A stretch of DNA of 15,045 nucleotides, from assembly GCA_902765655.1 (NCBI GenBank), contig CACXAK010000009.1, positions 1 to 15,045 on the forward strand, written 5' to 3'. Within the stretch, counting starts at the first letter, position 1; every line of letters begins with the position of its first letter. Positions 9,001-14,458 of this stretch are shown one piece after another. A program made the translations under genes and the position numbers. The notes below the pieces were generated by a model. It was not told the DNA's origin. It saw only the letters and a program-made list of their open reading frames with translations, and did no database searches. The DNA comes from an uncultured bacterium (GTDB taxonomy: Bacteria; Cyanobacteriota; Vampirovibrionia; Gastranaerophilales; Gastranaerophilaceae).

Positions 9001-9927
9001 TTACTTGTTAATGCAGGTTCATTGGTATTAAGAGGTGACTTAATTGTATCTTTGACTTATGAAAGAGAAAAAACAGGCGATATCGTTCAAGGTTTGCCGA
9101 AAGTTGAAGAATTACTTGAAGGTCGTCGTCCGAAAGATTGTGCTATCTTAGCAGAATTTGACGGAACAACGAAAATAGAAGTTGATGAAAGCGGCTTCCC
9201 AAGATTATATCTTGAAGACGAAAACGGTTCTTCAACTGAAATTAAATATTCAATTGATGCAAATGTAATTGTCGGAAACAATCAAAAAGTTGTTAAAGGT
9301 CAGGCATTGACATCCGGTTCTCCGGATCCGCATGATGTTATGCGTTTAAGAGGACCTGAAGCAGCTCAACAATACCTTGTTGACGAAGTACAAAGAGTAT
9401 ATCGTTCTCAGGGCGTTGAAATTTCCGATAAACACATTGAAGTTATCGTTCGTCAAATGACTAAAAAAGTTAAGGTCGTTGACGCAGGTGAAACTAACTT
9501 GTTACCTGGTGAACTTATAGAAGTTCAAATCTTTGAAAAAGAAAATAAGGAAGCAGAAGAAGCAGGTAAAGCACTTGCAACTTGTGAACACATGTTGTTA
9601 GGTATTACCAAAGCTTCATTGAATACTGAATCATTCATTTCAGCAGCTTCATTCCAGGAAACAACAAGAATCTTAACCGAAGCTGCCGTTGAAGGTAAAA
9701 AAGACATGCTGAGAGGTTTGAAAGAAAACGTTATCATCGGTCGTTTGATACCTGCAGGTACAGGTTTCCACCATTTGATTAATGCAAATGAAGAAAGAGA
9801 AAAGGCAGAAAGAAAACAAGCCGTTGCTCAAAGAAACCAGGCAAGAAAACCATCTGCAATTTTGGAAGAAATCGAAGGAATGTTCGGATCTCCTGATTTC
9901 GCAGGTGACGACGATATTATTGAATAA
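6067..9927 (+). CDS. rpoC2: RNA polymerase beta-prime subunit (C-terminal part, split form)
   Basis: This 1286-residue protein is the C-terminal part of beta-prime. The N-terminus has the RpoC2 signature FINKQMDKG and KVIDTW. The FSGARGNLSQVSQLVGMRG block follows, then the bridge helix near residues 186-214. A second zinc site is formed by C222, C295, C302 and C305. The first half of the trigger loop is TQLTMRTFHTGG at 335-346 (M339, R340, H343). The second half resumes near TGDIVQGLPKVEELLEGRRP from residue 1003, so about 655 residues interrupt the loop. Residues 1080 onward carry the conserved C-terminal blocks SDKHIEVIVRQM, LLGITKASL, SFISAASFQETTRIL and LIPAGTG. The ATG has AAGGGA 6 bases upstream. 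The operon ends after it at a strong terminator. Confidence 0.98.
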   Translation: MEMTYTHTKKDPDFINKQMDKGSLKKLLGQMYLEYGGAKEANLADALKTLGYKYATMSGTTISIADLSVPESKKDLLKSAEKEIEVSQNRYLKGEITEVERYTKVIDTWAETTAKLTEQVVENFDRLNPVYMMAFSGARGNLSQVSQLVGMRGLMADTQGQIIDLPIKSNFKEGLSVTEYIISSYGARKGLVDTALKTADSGYLTRRLVDVAQDVIVRDEDCHTDKYIDLKPIMDGDAIIVPLIDRLLGRTVAQDITDKDGNVIITNGTTLNRDDIKKISGLDLQNLRVRSALTCGLEYGVCQKCYGWALTSQKLVDVGESIGIIAAQSIGEPGTQLTMRTFHTGGAVGVKEAMKEIKAHEAGTVISKIKTRELRTRHGDVVQVAMYEADLEVKGEKRTSKYHIPAGATVFVKDGDKVTKGFKMAEHAPQSSSDSSRLTEKAQKDIISDISGEVVFDGFKADEKKDRQGNVLRTTNKQGIVWVLGGDVYTLPGGSKVLVKDGQKVSEGEKLAETLTICEHGGEVRVGSDLVVEDAKFDGKKIKKIVSGKELTIVIASLAPENASFEQTKKEQIWTVDKTGEKYIVKAVVDTTVENGMIIGELIDDDCSVPSSGEIRYVDVEVDENQIITKPGKVVFIPEEVHQINKDATLKMVENGTTVTAGTEVVKDVYCHIDGVVEFKEYNDVIHEITIRPGEVHTLSSIQELKVDEGEVIKKGTVIAEGIKAKTTSVVTIMDSSVEDLAIEDLDEEMDASMGLDEDAIENQPVQILVRPVQVLDIEQKDVSIKFNSSDELIDVVPVTQLQYKDGARVRNIDGATITRTSLVLQMGGYLSHLKGVVELDSHGELRIVVLENLIVRRELEGSANNSLQTELLVKDGQVIDPKTPVAKTQVLALHDAVASIKDKEEEARRLLLISESSYTDVKIKGKATVKKGELIKTDSEIADSGEKSPISGIVTAVNKGSVSIRVGRPYLISPGTMLLVNAGSLVLRGDLIVSLTYEREKTGDIVQGLPKVEELLEGRRPKDCAILAEFDGTTKIEVDESGFPRLYLEDENGSSTEIKYSIDANVIVGNNQKVVKGQALTSGSPDPHDVMRLRGPEAAQQYLVDEVQRVYRSQGVEISDKHIEVIVRQMTKKVKVVDAGETNLLPGELIEVQIFEKENKEAEEAGKALATCEHMLLGITKASLNTESFISAASFQETTRILTEAAVEGKKDMLRGLKENVIIGRLIPAGTGFHHLINANEEREKAERKQAVAQRNQARKPSAILEEIEGMFGSPDFAGDDDIIE
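7105..9072 (+). other. SI3-type trigger-loop insertion inside RpoC2
   Basis: About 655 residues (approximately 347-1002 of RpoC2) separate the two trigger-loop halves. Within it a short motif recurs, roughly V-x-x-G-x-x-V-x-x-G-x-x-hydrophobic, typical of barrel-sandwich hybrid folds. Examples are VKDGDKVTKGFKMAE, VKDGQKVSEGEKLAE, VENGTTVTAGTEV, VDEGEVIKKGTVIAEG, VKDGQVIDPKTPVA and VNAGSLVLRGDLIV. A strongly acidic linker lies near residues 739-766. Cyanobacterial beta-prime is known for a similarly placed and sized SI3 made of stacked sandwich-barrel hybrid domains. The boundaries here are by eye. Confidence 0.85.
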
Positions 9928-9946
9928 TTTAAATTCAATATAATAC

Positions 9947-9986
9947 AAAATAAGGGTACATTATAAAATGTACCCTTATTTTTTTT
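9947..9986. terminator. Strong intrinsic terminator, probably bidirectional
   Basis: A perfect 16-bp stem, AAAATAAGGGTACATT (9947-9962) with its complement at 9967-9982, has a 4-base loop. On the plus strand an 8-base T run (9979-9986) finishes it, so it ends the rpoB-rpoC1-rpoC2 transcript 19 bases after the rpoC2 stop. Read on the minus strand it has a shorter T run and lies just past the stop of the convergent gene at 10001-10473, so it probably ends both units. Confidence 0.95.
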
Positions 9987-10000
9987 AATTTATACCAATC

Positions 10001-10473
10001 TTATTCTTCGGTTGGGCCAAGCTTCAATTTCCCGGATTTTATTGACAAATACCGGTCACACTGAGCAACTTTGTCATATCCCAGCAAAACACCTAATATA
10101 AAATCTTGTTCAGCATTCAATTTATTGAGTTTTGGACTGAAGGTACGTATTACATTGATACAGGATTCATCTCCAAAAAATACATTTATTAAATCTTTGC
10201 CTTTATGTTCATTTATCAAATACGGGATATCATTTTTTTGCAGTTTATACTCTATTGATTTATACGGTATTTAGCTTTTTCAGTCGTGAGAATAAGATTC
10301 CTTATTCCCTTTTTGTACTCATAAATATGATGATTAAACACTCTTAAATCATTAAATTCTTCTATCTGATCAGGCGTAATTGCATCAGCTTTTGAAGCAC
10401 AAAATGTAGTTTTGTGTTTTAAATTATTATTTACTGTACAATAATTGTACCCTGAAATTGCACCGATTCGCAT
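10001..10473 (-). pseudogene. DUF2023-like gene broken by a one-base frameshift
   Basis: Two minus-strand frames fit together as one gene. The first (from ATG at 10473) holds VFNHHIYEYKKGIRNLILTT and meets a TAG at 10252-10254. The second continues with SIEYKLQKNDIPYLIN, LINVFFGDESC, EQDFILGVLLGYD and QCDRYL to a TAA at 10001-10003. Re-reading one A at 10255 (a -1 shift, equal to one lost base) joins them into about 157 residues without a gap. From memory the combined core matches the DUF2023 family, small proteins of unknown function. A consensus promoter lies upstream, and a purine-rich ribosome site (AGGGGCGG) is 5 bases before the ATG. No slippery heptamer is visible at the junction, so a mutation or sequence error is likelier than programmed frameshifting. 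The first 43 residues or so look like an added N-terminal extension. The second half could alternatively start at the TTG at 10219, but no good ribosome site supports it. Confidence 0.72.
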
Positions 10474-10509
10474 TTATCCGCCCCTATTATGTGTAAATCT
10501 TATGGGATC

Positions 10510-10538
10510 ATAATAAAATAACTGAAAATCAGTGTCAA
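10510..10538 (-). promoter_or_regulatory. Consensus promoter for the minus-strand DUF2023-like gene
   Basis: On the minus strand TTGACA (10538 to 10533, 6/6) is followed by a 17-bp spacer and TATTAT (10515 to 10510, 5/6). Transcription would begin near 10503, giving a 5' leader of about 30 bases that contains the ribosome site. The -35 box forms part of the inverted repeat at 10533-10567. Confidence 0.75.
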
Positions 10539-10567
10539 GTTAAATAATTTCATTTTTAAACTTGACA
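10533..10567. repeat. Inverted repeat in the divergent control region (candidate operator)
   Basis: TGTCAAGTT (10533-10541) and AACTTGACA (10559-10567) are perfect 9-bp inverted arms around a 17-base AT-rich spacer; arm centres are 26 bp apart. Each arm contains TTGACA pointing outward. The left arm is the -35 of the minus-strand gene, and the right arm sits directly upstream of the extended -10 of the plus-strand TolC gene. A regulator bound here could control both directions. It may instead be coincidence of -35-like sequences. Confidence 0.5.
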
Positions 10568-10571
10568 GGCA

Positions 10572-10580
10572 TGGTATAAT
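10572..10580 (+). promoter_or_regulatory. Extended -10 promoter of the TolC-family gene (leaderless)
   Basis: TG-G-TATAAT is a perfect extended -10 element (TG at 10572-10573, TATAAT at 10575-10580). No -35 stands at the right distance; TTGACA at 10562 is only 7 bp away. The expected start of transcription, about 7 bases downstream, falls on the ATG at 10587 itself. There is no Shine-Dalgarno before this ATG and an in-frame stop (TAA at 10581) lies just upstream, so the mRNA is predicted to be leaderless. Confidence 0.6.
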
Positions 10581-10586
10581 TAATAT

Positions 10587-12077
10587 ATGAGCATAAAGAA
10601 GGTATTATGTTCGGCACTGGTCATAGCTTGTTTACTAGCCGGAAACAGCGTGAATGCCATACACGAGCACGATGAAGCAGAATTACTCCTAAATCCTGCT
10701 GTTGAAGTTAAAAACGGCACGGTTTTAAATATAATTGATTGCGTTGCACTGGCATTTAAGAACAGTCCGAAAATTAAAAGAGAAAAATATAATTTAGATA
10801 TTGCAAAAAGTAATTTGGGAATTGCAAAATCTCAGTACTTCCCGACTCTTGGCGCAGGTGTGGGTTTTCAGTATCAAAGAAATTCAGACGGAATATATTA
10901 TGACAAAAGGTACAGAGATCTTCCTGCTGTCGGTGTAAGCGTAAGCCAGCTTATTTATAACTTTGGCAAAACAACTGCCTTTATTAAAATGGAAGAATTT
11001 AATAAAATTGCTGCCGAATACGAATTTATGGATAGTCTTTGCTATACATTATTTGATATAAAAGCGAAATATTATAATTTACTTCAAACCAAAGCACTGC
11101 TTAACGTGGCAAAAAATAATGTTGACATAAATGAAAAATTTTTAGAAATCGCAAAAACAAAATCTGAACCTGATATTGCAACTGCAGAACTTAATTTGAG
11201 TGAAGCAAAAATAAAATATATTGAAGCGGAAAATTCTTATAACAATGCAAAATATAATTTAAGCAACGCAATGTACATTGATTCTCAACCCAATTATAGC
11301 ATTGAAAATACTCCAACTTTTACATACAATGACGATTTTGCCTACGGAACAAAACAGCATGTTGAAGTAAAACCATTTGAGCCATATGTATTTCCGTTTA
11401 AGAAAGACGATGCTCTCAATATTGCATACAACAACAGCCCTGATTTACAGGTTTTAATTAATACAAAAAATGCAATGGAAGAATCTTTAAAATATGTCAA
11501 ACGCACATATTTACCTGATTTGACTGCTGATGTCGGATACGGACTGAATCACACAAATTTTACCAATAATAACAGCTTAAATGTCGGAGTAAATCTCAGA
11601 ACCAGCGTCAATTTAATGGAATTAAAACATTCGATTAAAGGGGCAGATGCTCAGGTACATTTGGCGAATAATGAAATTAATTTATTTAAAAAGGATTTGC
11701 AATACGAGCTTTTGAGGGCTTTTAACAATGTAGACAGAGCAAAAAAACAAGTTCCCACGGCAAAAACAGAAGTTGAACAATCATTAAAAAATCTTGAAAT
11801 CGTAGAGAACAAATATCGTTCTGATGTTCTTAATTACGTTGCGCTTCAGGATGCAAGAAAAGATTATATAAGAGCTTTAGACAGTTATATAGAAAGCGTT
11901 TACAACTATAACATCTCACTTATACAACTTGAAATGGCTATGCATTATCACATGATTGATATTCACCATAAATCTGAACATGCTATGCACTATCACAGCA
12001 CAGAACTAATTGAACATTTAAATAAAGCTCTTGAATGCGATGAAAAAGAAGTAAATAATAAGAAGAAAAAGAAATAA
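10587..12077 (+). CDS. TolC-family outer-membrane efflux protein with His-rich C-terminus
   Basis: This 496-residue protein resembles the TolC/OEP family, trimeric outer-membrane channels with long periplasmic helices used for efflux or type I secretion. A signal peptide is clear: MSIKK, a hydrophobic core, and a likely cut after NSVNA (residue 24). VIAC at 12-15 could alternatively be a short lipobox. The two OEP repeats lie at about residues 45-230 and 270-450. Each opens with an amphipathic helix (CVALAFKNSPKI; ALNIAYNNSPDL) and has a YLPDL- or YFPTL-type turn into a strand. After the second repeat, residues 453-477 contain eight histidines with AMHYH twice (451-455, 466-470), and the protein ends in a lysine run. 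The mature N-terminus also starts IHEHDE. A metal role is a guess from the histidines. No adaptor or inner-membrane pump gene is next to it, so its partners are elsewhere. Confidence 0.88.
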   Translation: MSIKKVLCSALVIACLLAGNSVNAIHEHDEAELLLNPAVEVKNGTVLNIIDCVALAFKNSPKIKREKYNLDIAKSNLGIAKSQYFPTLGAGVGFQYQRNSDGIYYDKRYRDLPAVGVSVSQLIYNFGKTTAFIKMEEFNKIAAEYEFMDSLCYTLFDIKAKYYNLLQTKALLNVAKNNVDINEKFLEIAKTKSEPDIATAELNLSEAKIKYIEAENSYNNAKYNLSNAMYIDSQPNYSIENTPTFTYNDDFAYGTKQHVEVKPFEPYVFPFKKDDALNIAYNNSPDLQVLINTKNAMEESLKYVKRTYLPDLTADVGYGLNHTNFTNNNSLNVGVNLRTSVNLMELKHSIKGADAQVHLANNEINLFKKDLQYELLRAFNNVDRAKKQVPTAKTEVEQSLKNLEIVENKYRSDVLNYVALQDARKDYIRALDSYIESVYNYNISLIQLEMAMHYHMIDIHHKSEHAMHYHSTELIEHLNKALECDEKEVNNKKKKK

Positions 12078-12082
12078 TTATT

Positions 12083-13420
12083 TTATTCCTGAACTTTTGA
12101 AATTTCTTTCTGTTTGACAAGTAGAATTTTAATAATTCTTGCACCATCAATTTCGGATACGGTAAAGGTGAAATTGCCATAATTCACTCTGTCGCCGACC
12201 TTTGCTATACGTTCAAGCTGTTTGACAACCAAACCTGCAATTGTATCAACATCTTCGACTTCCAAATCTTCTTCAGGAACATCAAAGAATTTTGCAAGCT
12301 CATCAAGTCGCATAGTCCCGGCAGCTTCAAATACATCAGGTCTTATTTCTTTAATATCTTTTTCTTCATCAATATCAAATTCATCCTGAACGTCCCCGAA
12401 AATTTCTTCCAATACATCTTCAAGAGTAATCAACCCTGATGTACCCCCAAATTCATCAACAACAATAGCCATTTGCGCACGTTGTTTTTTGAATAACATT
12501 ACCAATTTATCAAGAGTAATTGTTTCCGGAACCAGAGGTATTTTTCTTTGGAATTTTTCAATCGTAGAAGATTCATTTTTCAAAGACAACATAAACAAAT
12601 CTTTTACATGAACAAAACCCGTTATATGATCAATATCTTCACTGTAAACAGGATATCTTGTATATTGATTTTCTGTTGCAATTTTATTTAATTCGTCTAT
12701 CGGAGTATCAATAGAAACACAAACCATATCCGTTCTCGGGGTCATAACCTCGTGAGCCGTCAAATCCGAAAATTGCAGAACATTATGGAACATATCTTTT
12801 TCGGTTTCATTCAAAACCCCTTCATCATAACTGTTTTCAACATACATATCCAAATCATCAATAGTATGAACAGTTTTTAGCGAAGGATTAACAGGAATTT
12901 TTAATGCTCTTAATATTCCGTTGCAGGTCTTGTTCAATAACCACACAAATGGTTTTGACAAAGTCATAAACACATCCATTGGTTTGGCAACAAGTAAAGA
13001 TATTTTTTCGGGGTATTGAAGTGCAATACATTTTGGCACCTGCTCCCCTATTAAAACATGTATAAATGTAAGTAAAATAAATGCCAGTGCCGCAACACTT
13101 ATTTGAGCGATATAACCGTGAACTGCAGGGATTGATTCCAATAGCGGGGCAAGCATTTTTTCTATTGTAGGAGAACCAAACCAACCTATACCGATACTTG
13201 CTATTGTAACCCCAACTTGAACAGCCGCAATAAAGAAATTCACATCATCGAGTGCCTTCAGTGCTAATTTTGCATCAATATTACCCTCTTTATTAAGTTG
13301 CTCTATTCTGTTCTTCCGGGCTCTTACAATAGCGAACTCCGCACTGACGAATAAAGCATTAACAAACAATAATAGAAAAACTATAAGCCAATTAAAAAAG
13401 ATTGAATTTACTTCGTCCAT
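12083..13420 (-). CDS. CNNM/CorC (HlyC) family membrane protein: DUF21, CBS pair, CorC domain
   Basis: This 445-residue protein has the full three-part layout of the family. The DUF21 membrane domain (residues 1 to about 195) has helices near 8-32, 65-82 and 105-125 and the conserved GEQVPK at 125-130. A CBS pair follows: MTPRTDMV at 226-233, RYPVYSEDIDHITGFVHVKD for CBS1, and AIVVDEFGGTSGLITLEDVL for CBS2. A C-terminal CorC/HlyC domain spans about 360-437. Relatives are linked to magnesium or cobalt efflux; older 'hemolysin' names are unreliable. The ATG at 13420 fits the first helix. AGAGGA lies 15 bases upstream, a little far. It converges on the TolC gene with only 5 bases between the stop codons. 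yjbQ is 79 bases upstream on the same strand. Confidence 0.93.
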   Translation of the reverse strand: MDEVNSIFFNWLIVFLLLFVNALFVSAEFAIVRARKNRIEQLNKEGNIDAKLALKALDDVNFFIAAVQVGVTIASIGIGWFGSPTIEKMLAPLLESIPAVHGYIAQISVAALAFILLTFIHVLIGEQVPKCIALQYPEKISLLVAKPMDVFMTLSKPFVWLLNKTCNGILRALKIPVNPSLKTVHTIDDLDMYVENSYDEGVLNETEKDMFHNVLQFSDLTAHEVMTPRTDMVCVSIDTPIDELNKIATENQYTRYPVYSEDIDHITGFVHVKDLFMLSLKNESSTIEKFQRKIPLVPETITLDKLVMLFKKQRAQMAIVVDEFGGTSGLITLEDVLEEIFGDVQDEFDIDEEKDIKEIRPDVFEAAGTMRLDELAKFFDVPEEDLEVEDVDTIAGLVVKQLERIAKVGDRVNYGNFTFTVSEIDGARIIKILLVKQKEISKVQE

Positions 13421-13449
13421 TACTTCTTATTTTATTCCTCTAGGCAATA

Positions 13450-13478
13450 ATTATAATATCTGCATGACAAAAATGCAA
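13450..13478 (-). promoter_or_regulatory. Candidate promoter for the CNNM/CorC-type gene
   Basis: On the minus strand TTGCAT (13478 to 13473, 3/6) is followed by a 17-bp spacer and a perfect TATAAT (13455 to 13450). Transcription would start near 13443, giving a leader of about 23 bases. No terminator is visible between yjbQ and this gene, so read-through from yjbQ is also possible. Confidence 0.45.
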
Positions 13479-13499
13479 GTTACGCAATATATCATGAAC

Positions 13500-13916
13500 T
13501 TAGTAAACTATCTGAACATTTACTTTTCTTGCTCTTGCTTTGTTATCAAAATCAATCAATACAATTTGCTGCCACTGACCAAGCTGCAACACTCCGTCAA
13601 TTAAAGGGACATACGTTGAATTCCCAACAATAGAAGCTCTTATATGAGAATATCCGTTACCGTCATGCCACATTTCATCATGATGATAATCTTTATTTGC
13701 AGGAACAAGTTTATCCATCACTTCGGGAAAATCTACAAGCAACCCCGGTTCGAATTCAATATTTGTAATTGATACGGTACTACCCTGTGCATATATGTAA
13801 ACAACAGCATTTTGCAAACCGTAATTATAAACCACATTCCTTATCTGTGGAGTCAAATCTATAATATCCGTATTGCCCTTTGTATGAACCGTAAATTTTT
13901 CATTAATAATCGTCAT
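13500..13916 (-). CDS. yjbQ: YjbQ / UPF0047 family protein
   Basis: This 138-residue protein matches the UPF0047 (YjbQ) family over its full length. Visible family blocks are DIIDLTPQI near 17-25, GSTVSI at 45-50, the EFEPGL block near 54-59, YHHDEMWHDGNGYSH (77-91, with H78, H79, H84, H91) and LGQWQQIVLIDFD (112-124). Some members have been reported to have thiamine phosphate synthase activity, but the physiological role remains uncertain. I choose the ATG at 13916 over an in-frame TTG at 13931. The ATG gives the usual family length and has GGGG about 9 bases upstream, whereas the TTG would overlap that site. It is divergent from the DUF378 gene and lies upstream of the CNNM/CorC-type gene on the same strand. 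Confidence 0.94.
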   Translation of the reverse strand: MTIINEKFTVHTKGNTDIIDLTPQIRNVVYNYGLQNAVVYIYAQGSTVSITNIEFEPGLLVDFPEVMDKLVPANKDYHHDEMWHDGNGYSHIRASIVGNSTYVPLIDGVLQLGQWQQIVLIDFDNKARARKVNVQIVY

Positions 13917-13944
13917 AATAAATATCCCCAAAACTTATCTCTTA

Positions 13945-13973
13945 ATTTTACAAAGGACAAAAATAATTTGCAA
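13945..13973 (-). promoter_or_regulatory. Candidate promoter for yjbQ
   Basis: On the minus strand TTGCAA (13973 to 13968, 4/6) is followed by a 17-bp spacer and TAAAAT (13950 to 13945, 5/6). Transcription would start near 13938, about 22 bases before the chosen ATG and just upstream of its GGGG ribosome site. This supports the ATG at 13916. Confidence 0.6.
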
Positions 13974-14050
13974 ATATTACCTAAGAAAATTCGGGGATGA
14001 TTTTTTTTTTACAAAAATAAAAAATTAAAACAAAGAAAGGATGGTTCAAA

Positions 14051-14260
14051 ATGAATGCATTAAGAATTTTAGCTTACATATTAGTTATTATAGGAGCCAT
14101 AAATTGGGGACTTGTCGGAATGATGGATTTTGATTTGGTAGCTTTATTATTTGGTGAAATGACCGTATTATCAAGAATAATTTATTCTATAATAGGAATT
14201 TCGGCAATATTACTTTTATTAACAACATACCGTGATATTTTTTATCACGAAGATTACTAA
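14051..14260 (+). CDS. Small DUF378 membrane protein
   Basis: This 69-residue protein belongs to the DUF378 family of small two-helix membrane proteins of unknown function. Helix 1 spans about residues 5-24 and ends in the family motif INWGLVG (17-23). A short loop with FDLVALLFG follows, then helix 2 near 40-59 opening with the conserved LSRIIYSIIG. The C-terminal tail is short and charged. The ATG has AAAGGA 9 bases upstream (14036-14041). No convincing promoter could be placed between it and yjbQ; the gap contains a run of ten T at 14001-14010. A hairpin-forming repeat array lies downstream. Confidence 0.92.
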   Translation: MNALRILAYILVIIGAINWGLVGMMDFDLVALLFGEMTVLSRIIYSIIGISAILLLLTTYRDIFYHEDY

Positions 14261-14284
14261 TTCTGAATATTGAAATCCCGGATC

Positions 14285-14381
14285 AAGGCACTAAGAAAGT
14301 TATATTTAATAATTAACACCTTTATATCTTAGTGCCTTAGTGCCTTAGTATCTTAGTGCCCTAGTATCTTAGTGCCTTTTT
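14285..14381 (+). terminator. Terminator-like hairpin built from the repeat array
   Basis: AAGGCACTAAGA (14285-14296) is a perfect 12-bp complement of TCTTAGTGCCTT at 14327-14338 and again at 14367-14378. The last copy runs straight into five T (14377-14381). Pairing with the first copy gives a 30-base loop, and with the last a 70-base loop but next to the T run. It probably ends the DUF378 transcript. The large loops make efficiency uncertain. Confidence 0.5.
14329..14376. repeat. 8-bp tandem repeat array (six units)
   Basis: Six adjoining 8-base units start at 14329, 14337, 14345, 14353, 14361 and 14369. Units 1, 2, 4 and 6 are TTAGTGCC, unit 3 is TTAGTATC and unit 5 is CTAGTATC. A degenerate unit (TTTATATC) precedes them at 14321. 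A 12-base inverted copy, AAGGCACTAAGA, lies at 14285-14296. There is no spacer between units, so this is not CRISPR. Confidence 0.9.
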
Positions 14382-14397
14382 ACACATTTGTAACAAA

Positions 14398-14426
14398 TTT
14401 ACCTTAAATGAAAAATGTGCTATATT
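14398..14426 (+). promoter_or_regulatory. Promoter of the response-regulator operon
   Basis: TTTACC (14398-14403, 4/6) is followed by a 17-bp spacer and TATATT (14421-14426, 5/6). A TG one base before the -10 makes it an extended -10. Transcription would start near 14433, leaving a leader of about 26 bases with the ribosome site AAGGGTGA (14448-14455). Confidence 0.6.
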
Positions 14427-14458
14427 GTAGTAAATTAGCGATGTTTTAAGGGTGAAAT

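Noticed and set aside
10071..10274. Plus-strand open frame opposite the DUF2023-like gene
   Set aside because: It is antisense to conserved coding blocks and shows no ribosome site or family features.
10562..10580. TTGACA and TATAAT as one promoter for the TolC gene
   Set aside because: The spacer is only 7 bp, far too short; the TATAAT is better explained as an extended -10.
13914..13931. TTG start for yjbQ at 13931
   Set aside because: It overlaps the GGGG ribosome site and adds residues not typical of the family; the ATG at 13916 fits better.
13924..13998. ATCCCC and GGGGAT as an operator between yjbQ and the DUF378 gene
   Set aside because: Six-base arms 63 bases apart are weak evidence, and one arm is the yjbQ ribosome site.
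14321..14376. CRISPR-like array
   Set aside because: Units are 8 bases and adjoin without spacers; no cas gene is present.
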